Below, in pieces: positions 1-8,587 of a stretch of 64,000 nucleotides of DNA. The position numbers and the translations under genes were made by a program. This DNA is from Niveispirillum sp. GTDB lineage: Bacteria > Pseudomonadota > Alphaproteobacteria > Azospirillales > Azospirillaceae. The DNA is taken from contig NZ_JAGOGJ010000014.1 of the NCBI RefSeq assembly GCF_017996735.1, positions 1-64,000 on the forward strand. The letters are read 5' to 3'. Each line of letters opens with the position of its first letter. Position 1 is the first letter of the stretch. The notes beneath the pieces were generated by a model. The model was not told where the DNA came from and did no database searches. It worked only from the letters and a program-made list of their open reading frames with translations.

Positions 1-1
1 C

Positions 2-550
2 ACCATGCGCTTTGCCGGTCCCGCCTTCACCATCCGGATGCTGCCCGTGGGCCTGACGGGTGGGGTGGTCGGTGACTATATCGATGACGTAGCGCCGGGT
101 TCCGTTGTCGTCATCGACAATGACGGGCGGCCGGACCAGACGGTCTGGGGCGATATCCTGACCTTCGTCGCTCATGCCAAGGGCATTGCCGGCACCGTCA
201 TCGACGGGGTGTGCCGCGACAGCGACCGTTGTGTGGAACTGGGCTACCCTGTGTTTGCGCGAGGGAACACGATGCGCACCGGCAAGGACCGGGTGACGGC
301 CGACGCCTATAATGTGCCGGTGCAGATGGCGGGGGTGCGCGTGGCACCCGGCGACTGGCTGGTGGGTGACGCCGACGGTGTCTTGTCGATCCCCGCCGAC
401 AGGCTGGCCGAGGTGCTGGCCATCGCCGAACAGATCGAAGCGGCGGAGGACCGTATCCGCGCCGCTGTGGCCGGCGGCATGCGCCTGGATGAGGCACGGC
501 GCGCCGCCAACTATCACAGCCTGCAGACCCGCAGCGCGGAGGGACGATGA
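2..550 (+). CDS. RraA family protein (aldolase/regulator fold), 5' end cut by window
   Basis: The 182 visible residues match the RraA/HMG-aldolase fold: an early GPAFTIR segment, then VVVIDNDGRPD, the WGDI segment, GTVIDGVCRD and GDWLVGDADGVLSIP. Family members are either 4-hydroxy-4-methyl-2-oxoglutarate aldolases of aromatic ring-cleavage pathways or RNase E inhibitors; proteins of the aldolase type carry the GVCRD-like Arg/Asp pair seen here. Family proteins are usually 200-230 residues and have sequence before the GPA(F/V)T motif, so the true start lies upstream of the window and the ATG at 5 is internal. It ends 51 bp before the TetR gene. With catabolic genes downstream an aldolase role is more likely than a regulatory one, but this is inferred. 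Confidence 0.8.
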   Translation, partial: TMRFAGPAFTIRMLPVGLTGGVVGDYIDDVAPGSVVVIDNDGRPDQTVWGDILTFVAHAKGIAGTVIDGVCRDSDRCVELGYPVFARGNTMRTGKDRVTADAYNVPVQMAGVRVAPGDWLVGDADGVLSIPADRLAEVLAIAEQIEAAEDRIRAAVAGGMRLDEARRAANYHSLQTRSAEGR

Positions 551-601
551 AACCATAGATTAAACTGGCAAAAACCCTTTGGTCCCGTATAGATAGGTGC
601 C

Positions 602-1282
602 ATGTCGACCGAACCCGAGACGCCTGCAACCAAGCCCGTGCGCCGCCGCCAGCAGCAGCGCGCCATCGACACGCGCGAGCGTATCGTCGAGGCCGCGATT
701 GCTGAGTTCTCGGCCCGCGGGTTCGAGGCAGCGTCGACACGGGCCATGGCCGATGCGGCGGATGCTAAGCACACGCTGGTCACCTATCATTTCAATGGCA
801 AGGAAGGCCTGTGGCAGGCGGCGATGGACCGCACGGTCAAGGCCTTCACCACCAAGCAAAGTGAAAGGCTGGCGGGTCTGCACGGTGTGGACGACGTCAT
901 CAAGCTGCGGCTGGTGCTGGAGGATTTCGTGCGCTACAGCGCGGGGAACCTGCATCTCCATCGCCTGATGACCCACCTGTCCAGTGGCGCCAGTCCGCAA
1001 CTGGATGCGCTGGTCACCGATTACCTGAAGGGCTATTTCGATCTGGTCGCCGACCTGATCCGGTCGTGCCAGGCGAAGGGGCAGTTCGTGGAGGGTGATC
1101 CCCATCACCTCCATTACCTGTTCATCGGCGCTGCGACCCGTATCTTCATGCAGTCGGTGGAAGCCACTCGGATCATCGGCCGGTCGCCGCTGGATCCCGG
1201 CTTCATCGATATGCATGTGGACCGTTGCCTTGCCCTGTTCTTCCGCGATCCGCCGAAGAAACGCGACCGCCAGGGTTCCTGA
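602..1282 (+). CDS. TetR/AcrR family transcriptional regulator
   Basis: This 226-residue protein has a basic N-terminus followed by a TetR helix-turn-helix at about residues 24-70 (RERIVEAAIAEFSARGFEA, then TRAMADAADAKHTLVTYHF). The remaining helical part is the ligand-binding and dimerisation domain and resembles the TetR_C proteins that sense hydrophobic or aromatic ligands, but the ligand cannot be read from sequence. The gene lies directly before the TonB receptor and the sulfatase-P450 cluster on the same strand, so it is the obvious candidate regulator of that cluster. No strong ribosome-binding site precedes ATG 602. Confidence 0.9.
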   Translation: MSTEPETPATKPVRRRQQQRAIDTRERIVEAAIAEFSARGFEAASTRAMADAADAKHTLVTYHFNGKEGLWQAAMDRTVKAFTTKQSERLAGLHGVDDVIKLRLVLEDFVRYSAGNLHLHRLMTHLSSGASPQLDALVTDYLKGYFDLVADLIRSCQAKGQFVEGDPHHLHYLFIGAATRIFMQSVEATRIIGRSPLDPGFIDMHVDRCLALFFRDPPKKRDRQGS

Positions 1283-1345
1283 CACCGACCATCCATACCC
1301 CGGACCGACACCATGGGATTGCCTTGGTGAATGTACGTTGCTGCC

Positions 1346-1361
1346 TGGAACATGCATTCCA
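1346..1361. promoter_or_regulatory. Possible operator upstream of TonB receptor 1
   Basis: TGGAA-N6-TTCCA forms a 16-bp inverted repeat in the 232-bp gap between the TetR gene and the TonB receptor. It is followed by an AT-rich stretch (about 1370-1430) that could hold the promoter. TetR proteins bind palindromes of this size, so it could be the site of the upstream regulator. Only the symmetry is visible; the assignment is a guess. Confidence 0.3.
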
Positions 1362-1514
1362 TTGTAGGCAAAATAATTCACCAGTCGGCATATTGGGCTT
1401 TACTAAATCGACCATGTGGAATAAATAAGTTTCGTGCCCTCCATGAAGGAGAGGACCCAAGAAACAGACGGCGCCGATGCGGGCGCCGCCAATCACAAAA
1501 CAGGGAGGAAAGTG

Positions 1515-3686
1515 ATGCGCGGATTTTCGCGAGCGATGCTGGTTGGCCTCGTCACCACCGTCAGCCATGGCGCCTTGGCCCAGGAACAGAACCCGGCGGA
1601 TGGCCCCGTCCTGGAAGAGATCATTGTGACGGCCCTGAAGCGGTCGCAGCCGTTGCAGGAGGTGCCGGCATCGGTCACCGTGGTGCAGGGCGAGGCCTTC
1701 ACCCGAGCTGCCGTCGTCTCCCTGGACCAGATCACACAGGTCGTACCGGGTATCCGCATGCAGGCGGCCCCCGGCGGCACCATCAATCCCGTGGTGCGCG
1801 GCCTGGGCACCAGTTCCTCCAACGACAGTTTCGAACAGACGATCGGCCTTTTCATCGATGGCGTCTTTGCCGGCCATGCCCGTGACTATGCCGCCGCCCT
1901 GTTCGATGTGGAGCGGATGGAGATCGTGAAGGGCACGCAGGCCGCCATCCTGGGCAAGAATACCAGCGTTGGCGCCCTGACCCTGACCACCCGGAAACCC
2001 GGTGCCGATTTTGGCTATGAAGCCAGCTATATGCATGAGTTCGAGCTGGGGTCCGACATCCTGGATGCGGCGATCAACCTGCCGGTCAACGAAACCTTCG
2101 CTGTGCGTTTGGCCGGCCAGTTCGCGGACGAGGGGGGCTGGATCCGCAACGCCCTGACCGGACAGGATGAGCAGAGCAGCAACCGCAAGGCCTTGCGCGC
2201 CACTGCGCGGTGGGAACCGACCGATACGCTGGAATGGATCGTGTCGGCCCAGGCCCATTGGATCGACCGCGACGGACAGACCTTTTATGCCGGTGCCGAC
2301 ACGCTGGGACGGTTGGCACAGACAGCGGCCATATATGGCGACGCAGCCTTCACCGCCGCCATCAAGGATGTCAGCCGTGGTACGGTGCGGCCGGGCTTCG
2401 ACAAGATTTTCGACTATACCCAGGGCTGGCGCACCAATTCGACCATCAATCTGGGGCTGGGTGACCACACGTTGACCGCCGTCACCGGTTATGCCGAATA
2501 TGACATGAAGCGGGTGATCAATCCGGCGGGTGTGCGCGGTGCGCCTGTGCTGCGTACCGCGCGGGAGCATAATGAGAGTTTCGGGCAGGAACTGCGCCTG
2601 ACCTCGCCCGAATATGACAAGTTCAGCTACATTGTCGGCGCCTATTACTATCACGACAAATGGGGCAATTTTGACTATCTGGATGTGCTGCCGCAGGCCG
2701 GGACGCCCCTTAATGGTGCCGTGACCACCGATCAGGAATATAAGACCGAGGCCCTGTCCCTGTTCGGCCAGTTCAACTATTCCCTGACCGAGGAACTGGA
2801 GTTGACGCTGGGTCTGCGCAGCGACAACCAGAAAAAACAGGTCGATTACACCCGTGGCATTGTGCGGCCCGGACTGCTGGCCACCGCAGCCTATCCGGCC
2901 TTTGCGCCCACCAGCATGGACCGCAAAGACGATTTCGTCGATTATTCCGGCTCTGTCAGCTACAAGCTGTCGCCTGACGCCATGCTCTATGCCAGCTATG
3001 CCACCGGCAGCAAGGGTGGTGGCTTCCAGGCCTCCCCCAGCACCATCGCCACCGCGGAGTTCGGTGATGAAGGGGCGAAGACCGTGGAACTGGGGGCCAA
3101 GTTCAGCTTCGGGCGTGGCACGACCTTCAATGTCGCGCTGTTCCAGACCCGCATCTCCGATTATCAGATCGCCATCAATACCGGCGCCGGCTTCGTGGTC
3201 CGCAACGACCAGATCCAGTCACGCGGTGCCGACGCCGAATTGAGCATCGCGCTGACATCCGACCTGACCTTCTCCACCAGTGTCACCTATGCCGATGTGG
3301 AAAAGCGAGGCGTGCTGCCGGCAAACTCCATCTCCGGTGTCCCGTTCGCGCCCAAGCTGACGGGTGTGGTGCAGATGAATTACGAAACGGCGATCAACCA
3401 GAATTTCTCCCTCAATGCCAACGCCTTCGTCGAGTTCCGCACCAAGCAGAACATCATCGACCTGGCCAATGCCGTCATCCCCACGTCGGGCGGCTATGCC
3501 AAGCTGAACCTGCGGGTCGGGGTGGCGCATGATCCGTCGGGCGTGGAACTGGCGCTGGTGGGCAAGAACCTGACGGACGAGCGTGTGGTCAATTACGGCT
3601 ATAACGCCTTCGCACAGGCCGGTGCGGCGATCATCTCCACCGACACGTCGCGCACCATCGGCGTGCAGGCGTCATACCGGTACTGA
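1515..3686 (+). CDS. TonB-dependent outer-membrane receptor (cluster 1)
   Basis: A 723-residue outer-membrane beta-barrel that would import a substrate using TonB energy. Start ATG 1515 is chosen because a strong GGAGGA ribosome-binding site sits just before it and translation then begins with a clean signal peptide (MRGFSRAMLVGLVTTVSHGALAQ); an open frame from 1434 adds 27 residues without a signal. A plug domain follows (EEIIVTALKRSQPLQEVPASV, about residues 33-160, with VERMEIVKG), then a long barrel ending in an aromatic residue (ASYRY). The length and lack of a haem or siderophore signature fit the receptors that alphaproteobacteria use for organic substrates. It is followed after 14 bp by the sulfatase, which suggests uptake of a sulfated compound. 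Confidence 0.93.
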   Translation: MRGFSRAMLVGLVTTVSHGALAQEQNPADGPVLEEIIVTALKRSQPLQEVPASVTVVQGEAFTRAAVVSLDQITQVVPGIRMQAAPGGTINPVVRGLGTSSSNDSFEQTIGLFIDGVFAGHARDYAAALFDVERMEIVKGTQAAILGKNTSVGALTLTTRKPGADFGYEASYMHEFELGSDILDAAINLPVNETFAVRLAGQFADEGGWIRNALTGQDEQSSNRKALRATARWEPTDTLEWIVSAQAHWIDRDGQTFYAGADTLGRLAQTAAIYGDAAFTAAIKDVSRGTVRPGFDKIFDYTQGWRTNSTINLGLGDHTLTAVTGYAEYDMKRVINPAGVRGAPVLRTAREHNESFGQELRLTSPEYDKFSYIVGAYYYHDKWGNFDYLDVLPQAGTPLNGAVTTDQEYKTEALSLFGQFNYSLTEELELTLGLRSDNQKKQVDYTRGIVRPGLLATAAYPAFAPTSMDRKDDFVDYSGSVSYKLSPDAMLYASYATGSKGGGFQASPSTIATAEFGDEGAKTVELGAKFSFGRGTTFNVALFQTRISDYQIAINTGAGFVVRNDQIQSRGADAELSIALTSDLTFSTSVTYADVEKRGVLPANSISGVPFAPKLTGVVQMNYETAINQNFSLNANAFVEFRTKQNIIDLANAVIPTSGGYAKLNLRVGVAHDPSGVELALVGKNLTDERVVNYGYNAFAQAGAAIISTDTSRTIGVQASYRY

Positions 3687-3700
3687 GGGGAGGCGCGGCC

Positions 3701-5074
3701 ATGAGGGAGGGTCTGAACCGGCGCCAATGGCTGGGCGGTGCCGCCGCCCTGGCCGCCGCTGCTTCCCTGCCGGCGGGGGCGGTTGGCGGGGCGTCGCCCA
3801 ACATCATCTTCATCATGGCCGACGATCTCGGTTATGCCGATATTGGCTGCTATGGCGGGCGGATTGTGGCGACACCCCATATCGATGCCATCGCGGCAGA
3901 CGGTGCGCGGCTGACGCAGGCCTGTGCCAATTCCTGCGTCTGTTCGCCCACCCGGCTGGCGCTGCTGACGGGTCGGTATCAGTACCGCCTGCCGCTGGGG
4001 CTGGAAGAACCGCTGGTCAGGGCCAAAGTCGGGTTGCCGGCGGATGTCGCCACACTGCCGCGCCTTCTGTCCGGGGCGGGATACCGCACCTGTCTGGTCG
4101 GCAAATGGCATCTGGGTGAGGCGCCGTTTCCCGGTCCGCTGGACAGCGGCTATCAGCATTTCTACGGCATCAAGAAGGGTGGGGCCGATTATTTCACCCA
4201 TCTGGCCCATGGCGATCCCGCAGGGGCGGAGGATGGGCTGTTCGACGGGCGGCAGCCGGCCAAGGATGTCGGCTACCTGACCGACCTGTTGACCGACCGG
4301 GCGGTGGCGGAAATCGGGCAGGCTGCCAAGGCCCGCCAACCCCTGTTCCTGTCGCTGCATTACACCGCCCCCCACTGGCCCTGGGAGGGGCCGGAGGATG
4401 AGGCGGTGGCCCGCAGCTTGAAGGATATCCGCCATTATGATGGCGGCAGCCTGAAGACCTACGCCGCCATGCTAGCCAGCCTGGACCGGGGTGTAGGCCG
4501 GGTGCTGGCGGCCCTGCGTGAAACCGGGCTGGCCGCTAACAGCATCGTCATCTTTACCAGCGACAATGGCGGGGAGCGTTTTTCCGATGTCTGGCCGCTG
4601 ATCGGGATGAAAGGCGAGCTGCTGGAAGGTGGCATCCGCGTGCCCTGCCTGGTGTCCTGGCCGGGGCATGTCGCGCCGGGCACGGTCCCCCGTCAGGTGG
4701 CGATCACCATGGACTGGGTGCCGACCCTGCTGGACGCGGCCGGTGTCACCGGCGGGGATTGGGACGGGGCCAGCCTGCTGGCCCCCCTGACAGGCCGGGC
4801 CCCACCCGTCGCGCGAACCCTGTTCTGGCGGCACAAGCAGGATGATCAGGTGGCCGTGCGCCATGGTGACTGGAAATACCTGCGTATCAAGGGCCGGGAA
4901 GGGTTGTTCGATCTGGCCGCGGACGAACGGGAGCGGGCCAATCGTATCACAGCGGAACCGGCCATCGCCGCCGACCTGAAACAGCGTTTTGCCCGTTGGA
5001 ATGAAGGCATGCTGCCCTATGCAGACGCCACTTACAGCTATGATGCCGGTTCCCAGGCGATGGACCGGCCATGA
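3701..5074 (+). CDS. Tat-exported sulfatase (type I, formylglycine)
   Basis: This 457-residue enzyme hydrolyses sulfate esters. The active-site signature CSPTR begins at Cys81, the residue converted to formylglycine, and is followed by LALLTGRY. The metal-binding Asp pair is D41-D42 in FIMADDLGY; FTSDNGG near the middle and GKWHLGE supply further sulfatase landmarks. The N-terminus (NRRQWLGGAAALAAAA) is a twin-arginine signal, so it should act in the periplasm. Activation needs a formylglycine-generating or anaerobic maturase enzyme, not encoded in this window. It sits between the TonB receptor and a P450, consistent with removing sulfate from the imported substrate before oxidation. Confidence 0.93.
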   Translation: MREGLNRRQWLGGAAALAAAASLPAGAVGGASPNIIFIMADDLGYADIGCYGGRIVATPHIDAIAADGARLTQACANSCVCSPTRLALLTGRYQYRLPLGLEEPLVRAKVGLPADVATLPRLLSGAGYRTCLVGKWHLGEAPFPGPLDSGYQHFYGIKKGGADYFTHLAHGDPAGAEDGLFDGRQPAKDVGYLTDLLTDRAVAEIGQAAKARQPLFLSLHYTAPHWPWEGPEDEAVARSLKDIRHYDGGSLKTYAAMLASLDRGVGRVLAALRETGLAANSIVIFTSDNGGERFSDVWPLIGMKGELLEGGIRVPCLVSWPGHVAPGTVPRQVAITMDWVPTLLDAAGVTGGDWDGASLLAPLTGRAPPVARTLFWRHKQDDQVAVRHGDWKYLRIKGREGLFDLAADERERANRITAEPAIAADLKQRFARWNEGMLPYADATYSYDAGSQAMDRP

Positions 5075-5096
5075 GGGATGCCAGGGAGTGATGCAG

Positions 5097-6254
5097 ATGA
5101 TCGATTTCAATCCGGCCGATCCGGCCTTTGTCGCCGATCCCTATCCCACCTATCGCCGCCTGCGCGACGAGGCGCCGGTCTGGCAGGACCCGGGCAGCGG
5201 TCTCTGGCTGGTCACCCGCTTTTCGGGGGTGGAGCGGGCGACGGCGGATTATGCCGCCTTCTCCTCCTCCAAGGGCAATGTCGTGCAGGACAGCCCGACG
5301 CGCGTTGGCAAGACGCTGGGGTCCATCGATCCGCCCCGCCATGACGAACTGCGCCGCATCATCCAGCGTGGTCTGGGCAATGCCCGGATCGAGGCGATGC
5401 TGCCCGGCATCCGCGCAGAACTGGCCGATTGCATGGAACGGCTGTCGGAAAGGCGGGAATGCGACTTCATCGCCGATATCAGCCAGCCCATCCTGTTCGG
5501 TGCCCTGGGCCGCATGCTGGGGCTTGATGCCGCCGCCGCCATACGGGCCACCGAACTGACCAAGGGTCTGTTCCACCAGGATGACGGACCCCTGGGTTCC
5601 ATCCTGCCGCCGGAAACCTTTCAGGAGATCGCCCGTTTCCTGCGCGACCAGTTGGACAACCGCAAGCAGGAACGTGGCGACGACCTGATCTCCGTCCTGC
5701 TGAATGCAAAGGAAGACGGGGCGCCGCTCAGTGACGAGGAGATCGTGGCCAATGTTTCCACGGTGCTGATGGCAGGCAATGCCTCCATCGGGCATTTCTT
5801 CCCCAATGTCATGCATGCGCTCTGGTGTCACCCCGATCAGCGGCGGACGCTGATCGAAGATCCGTCGCGCATCCCGGCTGCCATTGACGAGGCGGTGCGC
5901 TGGGACACGTCCACGCAGTGTTTCGCGCGCCAGGTGGTGCAGGAGGTGGAGATCGACGGTACACGCATCCCCGCCGACAGCCGCGCCATCATCTTCTACG
6001 CGTCGGCCAATCGTGATGAACGGGTCATCCCCGATCCCGACCGGTTCGACATCAACCGCGCCCGTGTGCGCCATTTCGGTTTTGGCATGGGGCCGCATTT
6101 CTGCGCCGGGGCCAATGCCGCCCGCATGATGTTGAAGGAGATCATGCGCGAATTGCTGCCCTTCCTCGGCGATTATGACCTGGATACGGGCAGGGCCAAG
6201 CGGGTCAGCCACATCATGGTCAGGGGCTTTGCCAACCTACCCATTTCCTGGTGA
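5097..6254 (+). CDS. Cytochrome P450
   Basis: A 385-residue soluble bacterial P450. The haem-binding segment FGFGMGPHFCAG places the axial thiolate at Cys336, and the ExxR motif is E265-R268 (EAVR). The I-helix reads AGNAS (226-230) where the usual pattern is AG-x-(D/E)-T, so the acid-alcohol pair is altered. Start ATG 5097 is preferred because AGGGAG ends 8 nt before it; ATG 5091 is only 2 nt from the same site, and the open frame back to 4989 overlaps the sulfatase. A [2Fe-2S] ferredoxin two genes downstream is the likely electron donor; no ferredoxin reductase is encoded nearby. Confidence 0.93.
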   Translation: MIDFNPADPAFVADPYPTYRRLRDEAPVWQDPGSGLWLVTRFSGVERATADYAAFSSSKGNVVQDSPTRVGKTLGSIDPPRHDELRRIIQRGLGNARIEAMLPGIRAELADCMERLSERRECDFIADISQPILFGALGRMLGLDAAAAIRATELTKGLFHQDDGPLGSILPPETFQEIARFLRDQLDNRKQERGDDLISVLLNAKEDGAPLSDEEIVANVSTVLMAGNASIGHFFPNVMHALWCHPDQRRTLIEDPSRIPAAIDEAVRWDTSTQCFARQVVQEVEIDGTRIPADSRAIIFYASANRDERVIPDPDRFDINRARVRHFGFGMGPHFCAGANAARMMLKEIMRELLPFLGDYDLDTGRAKRVSHIMVRGFANLPISW

Positions 6255-6260
6255 ACTGCG

Positions 6261-7052
6261 ATGAGCGCGCTTGAGCCATCGCCCCTGGCCCTGGAGCGGG
6301 AGGGGGCGGTCATGCGGCTGGTGTTGGACCGGCCGCGCACCGGCAACAGCATCAGCCTCGCCCTGGCCCAGGCACTGATGAAGGCGGCCATCGATTGTGA
6401 CGAGGATGACGGCATCCGCTGCGTGCTGCTGACGGGCCGGGGCCGCATGTTCTGCGCTGGTGGCGATGTCACGGAATTCGCCGCGGCGGGCGACGGGATC
6501 GGCGCACATCTGAAACAGGTGACGGCCTGCCTGCATGTCGCGGTGACCCGTTTCCTGCATATGGCGAAGCCTCTGGTGGTGGCCGTCAACGGGCCGGCGG
6601 CGGGGGCGGGGTTCAGCCTTGCCATGGCGGGCGACATCGTGCTGGCCACCCCGGAAGCCCGTTTCATCGCCGCATACGGGACGCTGGGCTATACGCCGGA
6701 CGGCGGGCTGTCCTGGATGCTGCCGCGCCTGGTCGGCATGCGGCGGGCGCAGGAGATTTTGCTGACCAACCGCACGGTCGGCGGGGAGGAGGCAGTGGCC
6801 ATGGGCCTCGCCACCCGGCTGGTACCGGGCCCCGAGCTGGATGCGGCGGCCATGGCCCAGGCAAGGGAACTGGCCGCCGCCGCGACGGGGGCGATCGGGC
6901 GGACACGGGGATTGCTGGGCAGGGCGCTGGACAGTGCCCTGGAAGTGCATCTGGAGGCCGAAGCACAATGCATCGCGGCCAGCGGGCGCACGGCACACGG
7001 GCGCGAAGGGGTGGCCGCCTTTCTGGACAAGCGGCCGGCGCATTTTACGTGA
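6261..7052 (+). CDS. Enoyl-CoA hydratase/isomerase (crotonase family)
   Basis: A 263-residue crotonase fold protein. The two oxyanion-hole segments are CAGGDVTEF and the GPAAGAGFSLAMAGD stretch; the YTPDGGLSWMLPRLVG segment is the PaaG-like form in which an Asp replaces one of the hydratase glutamates, pointing to an isomerase or a non-canonical hydratase. It acts on a CoA thioester, so the P450 pathway it travels with probably passes through an acyl-CoA intermediate. It begins 6 bp after the P450 stop and is followed by the ferredoxin 12 bp on, giving one operon. Confidence 0.9.
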   Translation: MSALEPSPLALEREGAVMRLVLDRPRTGNSISLALAQALMKAAIDCDEDDGIRCVLLTGRGRMFCAGGDVTEFAAAGDGIGAHLKQVTACLHVAVTRFLHMAKPLVVAVNGPAAGAGFSLAMAGDIVLATPEARFIAAYGTLGYTPDGGLSWMLPRLVGMRRAQEILLTNRTVGGEEAVAMGLATRLVPGPELDAAAMAQARELAAAATGAIGRTRGLLGRALDSALEVHLEAEAQCIAASGRTAHGREGVAAFLDKRPAHFT

Positions 7053-7064
7053 AGGGAAATTGGA

Positions 7065-7382
7065 ATGCCGAAACTGACCATCGTTACGCGCAGCGGCGTC
7101 GAGCATGAGGTTGAAGGGGTTGCCGGGCGGTCGGTGATGGAGAACATCCGCGACGCCGGTATTGACGAGCTGCAGGCCTTGTGCGGTGGCAGTTGCGCCT
7201 GCGCGACCTGCCATGTCCATCTTGATCCCGCCTCTACGGGGCAGGTGCCGGCGATGGAGGAGGACGAGCAGGACCTGCTGGAGGGGTCCTGCCATCGCAC
7301 TGAAACCTCCCGCCTGTCCTGCCAGATCCGGTTGACGCCGGCGATGTCCGGGCTGCGCCTGACCATCGCCCCGGAAGAGTGA
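7065..7382 (+). CDS. [2Fe-2S] ferredoxin (putidaredoxin type)
   Basis: A 105-residue ferredoxin. The cluster ligands follow the Cys-x5-Cys-x2-Cys-x36-Cys pattern with C40, C46, C49 and C86 (CGGSCACATC and later LSCQIRL), the spacing of adrenodoxin and putidaredoxin rather than of plant ferredoxins. Such proteins pass electrons from a NAD(P)H ferredoxin reductase to a P450. It is the last gene of the sulfatase-P450-crotonase run and is thus the probable redox partner of the P450. The reductase must be elsewhere. Confidence 0.93.
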   Translation: MPKLTIVTRSGVEHEVEGVAGRSVMENIRDAGIDELQALCGGSCACATCHVHLDPASTGQVPAMEEDEQDLLEGSCHRTETSRLSCQIRLTPAMSGLRLTIAPEE

Positions 7383-7425
7383 CCGTGAGCAGCCCGGCCC
7401 GCTGACATCCATCCGAAACCAGCGA

Positions 7426-7455
7426 CCTTTCATCCCGACTGATCGCGATGAAAGG
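7426..7455. terminator. Inverted repeat after ferredoxin gene
   Basis: CCTTTCAT and ATGAAAGG form a perfect 8-bp stem around a 14-nt loop, 44 bp after the ferredoxin stop and about 120 bp before the LysR start. There is no T-run on the + strand, so it may be a weak terminator or an operator for the LysR regulator instead. Confidence 0.35.
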
Positions 7456-7578
7456 CTTCGGCGGCATGGGTCGCCGCTGCGCCCCATCCACCACGCGGCC
7501 ATCCGGTCACATCGCGCTTTCACCCCCGTGCCCCGCCGCGCGACCCTGTGGCCTGGCGTTCACGGAAGGCCCTGCGCG

Positions 7579-8493
7579 GTGGAGCTTCGCGACCTGGAAT
7601 ATTTTGTCGGCGTGGTCGACACGGGCAGCCTGACTCTGGCCGCGCGGCAACGGGGGCTGTCACAGCAGGCACTGTCGAAAAGTCTGGCCCGGCTGGAAGC
7701 GGAACTGGGCGTCACCTTGCTGGAGCGCACGCCCAAGGGCGTCATGGTCACCCGCATGGGCGAGGCGCTGCTGTCGCGTGCGCGCACCGTGCTGGCGGAG
7801 GTCGGGCATTTCCGCCGTGACGTGGACGTGGCCCTGGGACGGTCGGCGGCACAGTTTGCGGTGGGGCTGAGCCCGGCAGCGGCCGCCGGCATCGGGCGGT
7901 TCGCGGTGCTGCGCCTGCAGCAGAAATTCGCCCGCCTGCGGATGCGGGTGGAACCGGGTGTCGAGGCGGATTTTGTGCGCCAGCTTCTGGCCGGGGACCT
8001 GGACGCCGCCATCACGGCCAGCATCAGCCATCCCGATCCCCAGATCATGGCCACCAGGGTGGGGGAGGAACGCTGGGTCGTGGTGGGGCGGAAGGAGAAC
8101 CGCCTGCTGCATCAGGCGAAAACCATCGCCGATCTGGCCGGGGCCGACTGGATCTTCGGCAAGCTGCCCGACGGGCTGGATGCCCGCGTCGATCAGCATT
8201 TCATGGAAGCCGGCATCGATCCCATCCAGCCGCGTATCGCCACCCATTCCATCCTGTTCGGCATGTCGGCCCTGGTCGTCTCCGACATGCTGGCCATCCT
8301 GCCGCAATCGATGGTGGTGGCATCGGCGCAGTTGCTGGGGCGCGATCTGGCCGGGGGGCAATGGACCACGCCGCTGATCCTGATGCGCCGCCGCCGTGCC
8401 AGCCTGTCACCGGCCGAGGCGGCGCTGGCCGATATCCTGAAGGAAGAGGCGGCACGCCTGGGACCGCTGTCCAGTGACCGGACAGACCCGTGA
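7579..8493 (+). CDS. LysR family transcriptional regulator
   Basis: A 304-residue LysR protein. The winged helix-turn-helix occupies residues 1-60 (ELRDLEYFVGVVDTGSLTLA, then QRGLSQQALSKSLARLEAEL) and the rest is the periplasmic-binding-protein-like effector domain. GTG 7579 is preferred as start because GGAAGG lies 9 nt upstream and LysR proteins normally begin directly with the (M/V)ELRxLxYF motif; ATG 7528 would add 17 unrelated residues. It lies on the same strand between the ferredoxin and an MFS carrier, and probably controls one or both. Confidence 0.9.
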   Translation: MELRDLEYFVGVVDTGSLTLAARQRGLSQQALSKSLARLEAELGVTLLERTPKGVMVTRMGEALLSRARTVLAEVGHFRRDVDVALGRSAAQFAVGLSPAAAAGIGRFAVLRLQQKFARLRMRVEPGVEADFVRQLLAGDLDAAITASISHPDPQIMATRVGEERWVVVGRKENRLLHQAKTIADLAGADWIFGKLPDGLDARVDQHFMEAGIDPIQPRIATHSILFGMSALVVSDMLAILPQSMVVASAQLLGRDLAGGQWTTPLILMRRRRASLSPAEAALADILKEEAARLGPLSSDRTDP

Positions 8494-8549
8494 AACTTTG
8501 CACCCTTCACGGGTTTCCCGTTGCCGTTTCCGCTCCTCAATGAGCATAA

Positions 8550-8567
8550 TGATACATCATTATATCA
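8550..8567. promoter_or_regulatory. Inverted repeat in the MFS promoter region
   Basis: TGATA-N8-TATCA lies in an AT-rich 40-bp island, 21 bp upstream of the MFS start, in otherwise GC-rich DNA. Its position and symmetry suit an operator overlapping the promoter, perhaps for the adjacent LysR protein. No experimental or family-specific motif is recognisable. Confidence 0.35.
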
Positions 8568-8587
8568 AATAAAAGCCGGGGGCTTGC

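Noticed and set aside
1362..1381. TTGTAG-N8-ATTCAC resembling the shared operator before TonB receptor 1
   Set aside because: Matches are 5 of 6 and about 4 of 6 at best and the cluster has its own TetR; too weak to include with the regulon.
1203..2654. 483-residue minus-strand open frame opposite TonB receptor 1
   Set aside because: It mirrors the high-GC coding strand of the receptor and TetR gene, and shows no start site or domain.
4947..6212. 421-residue minus-strand frame opposite the P450
   Set aside because: Exactly antisense to a well-supported P450 with all motifs; a by-product of GC-rich codon structure.
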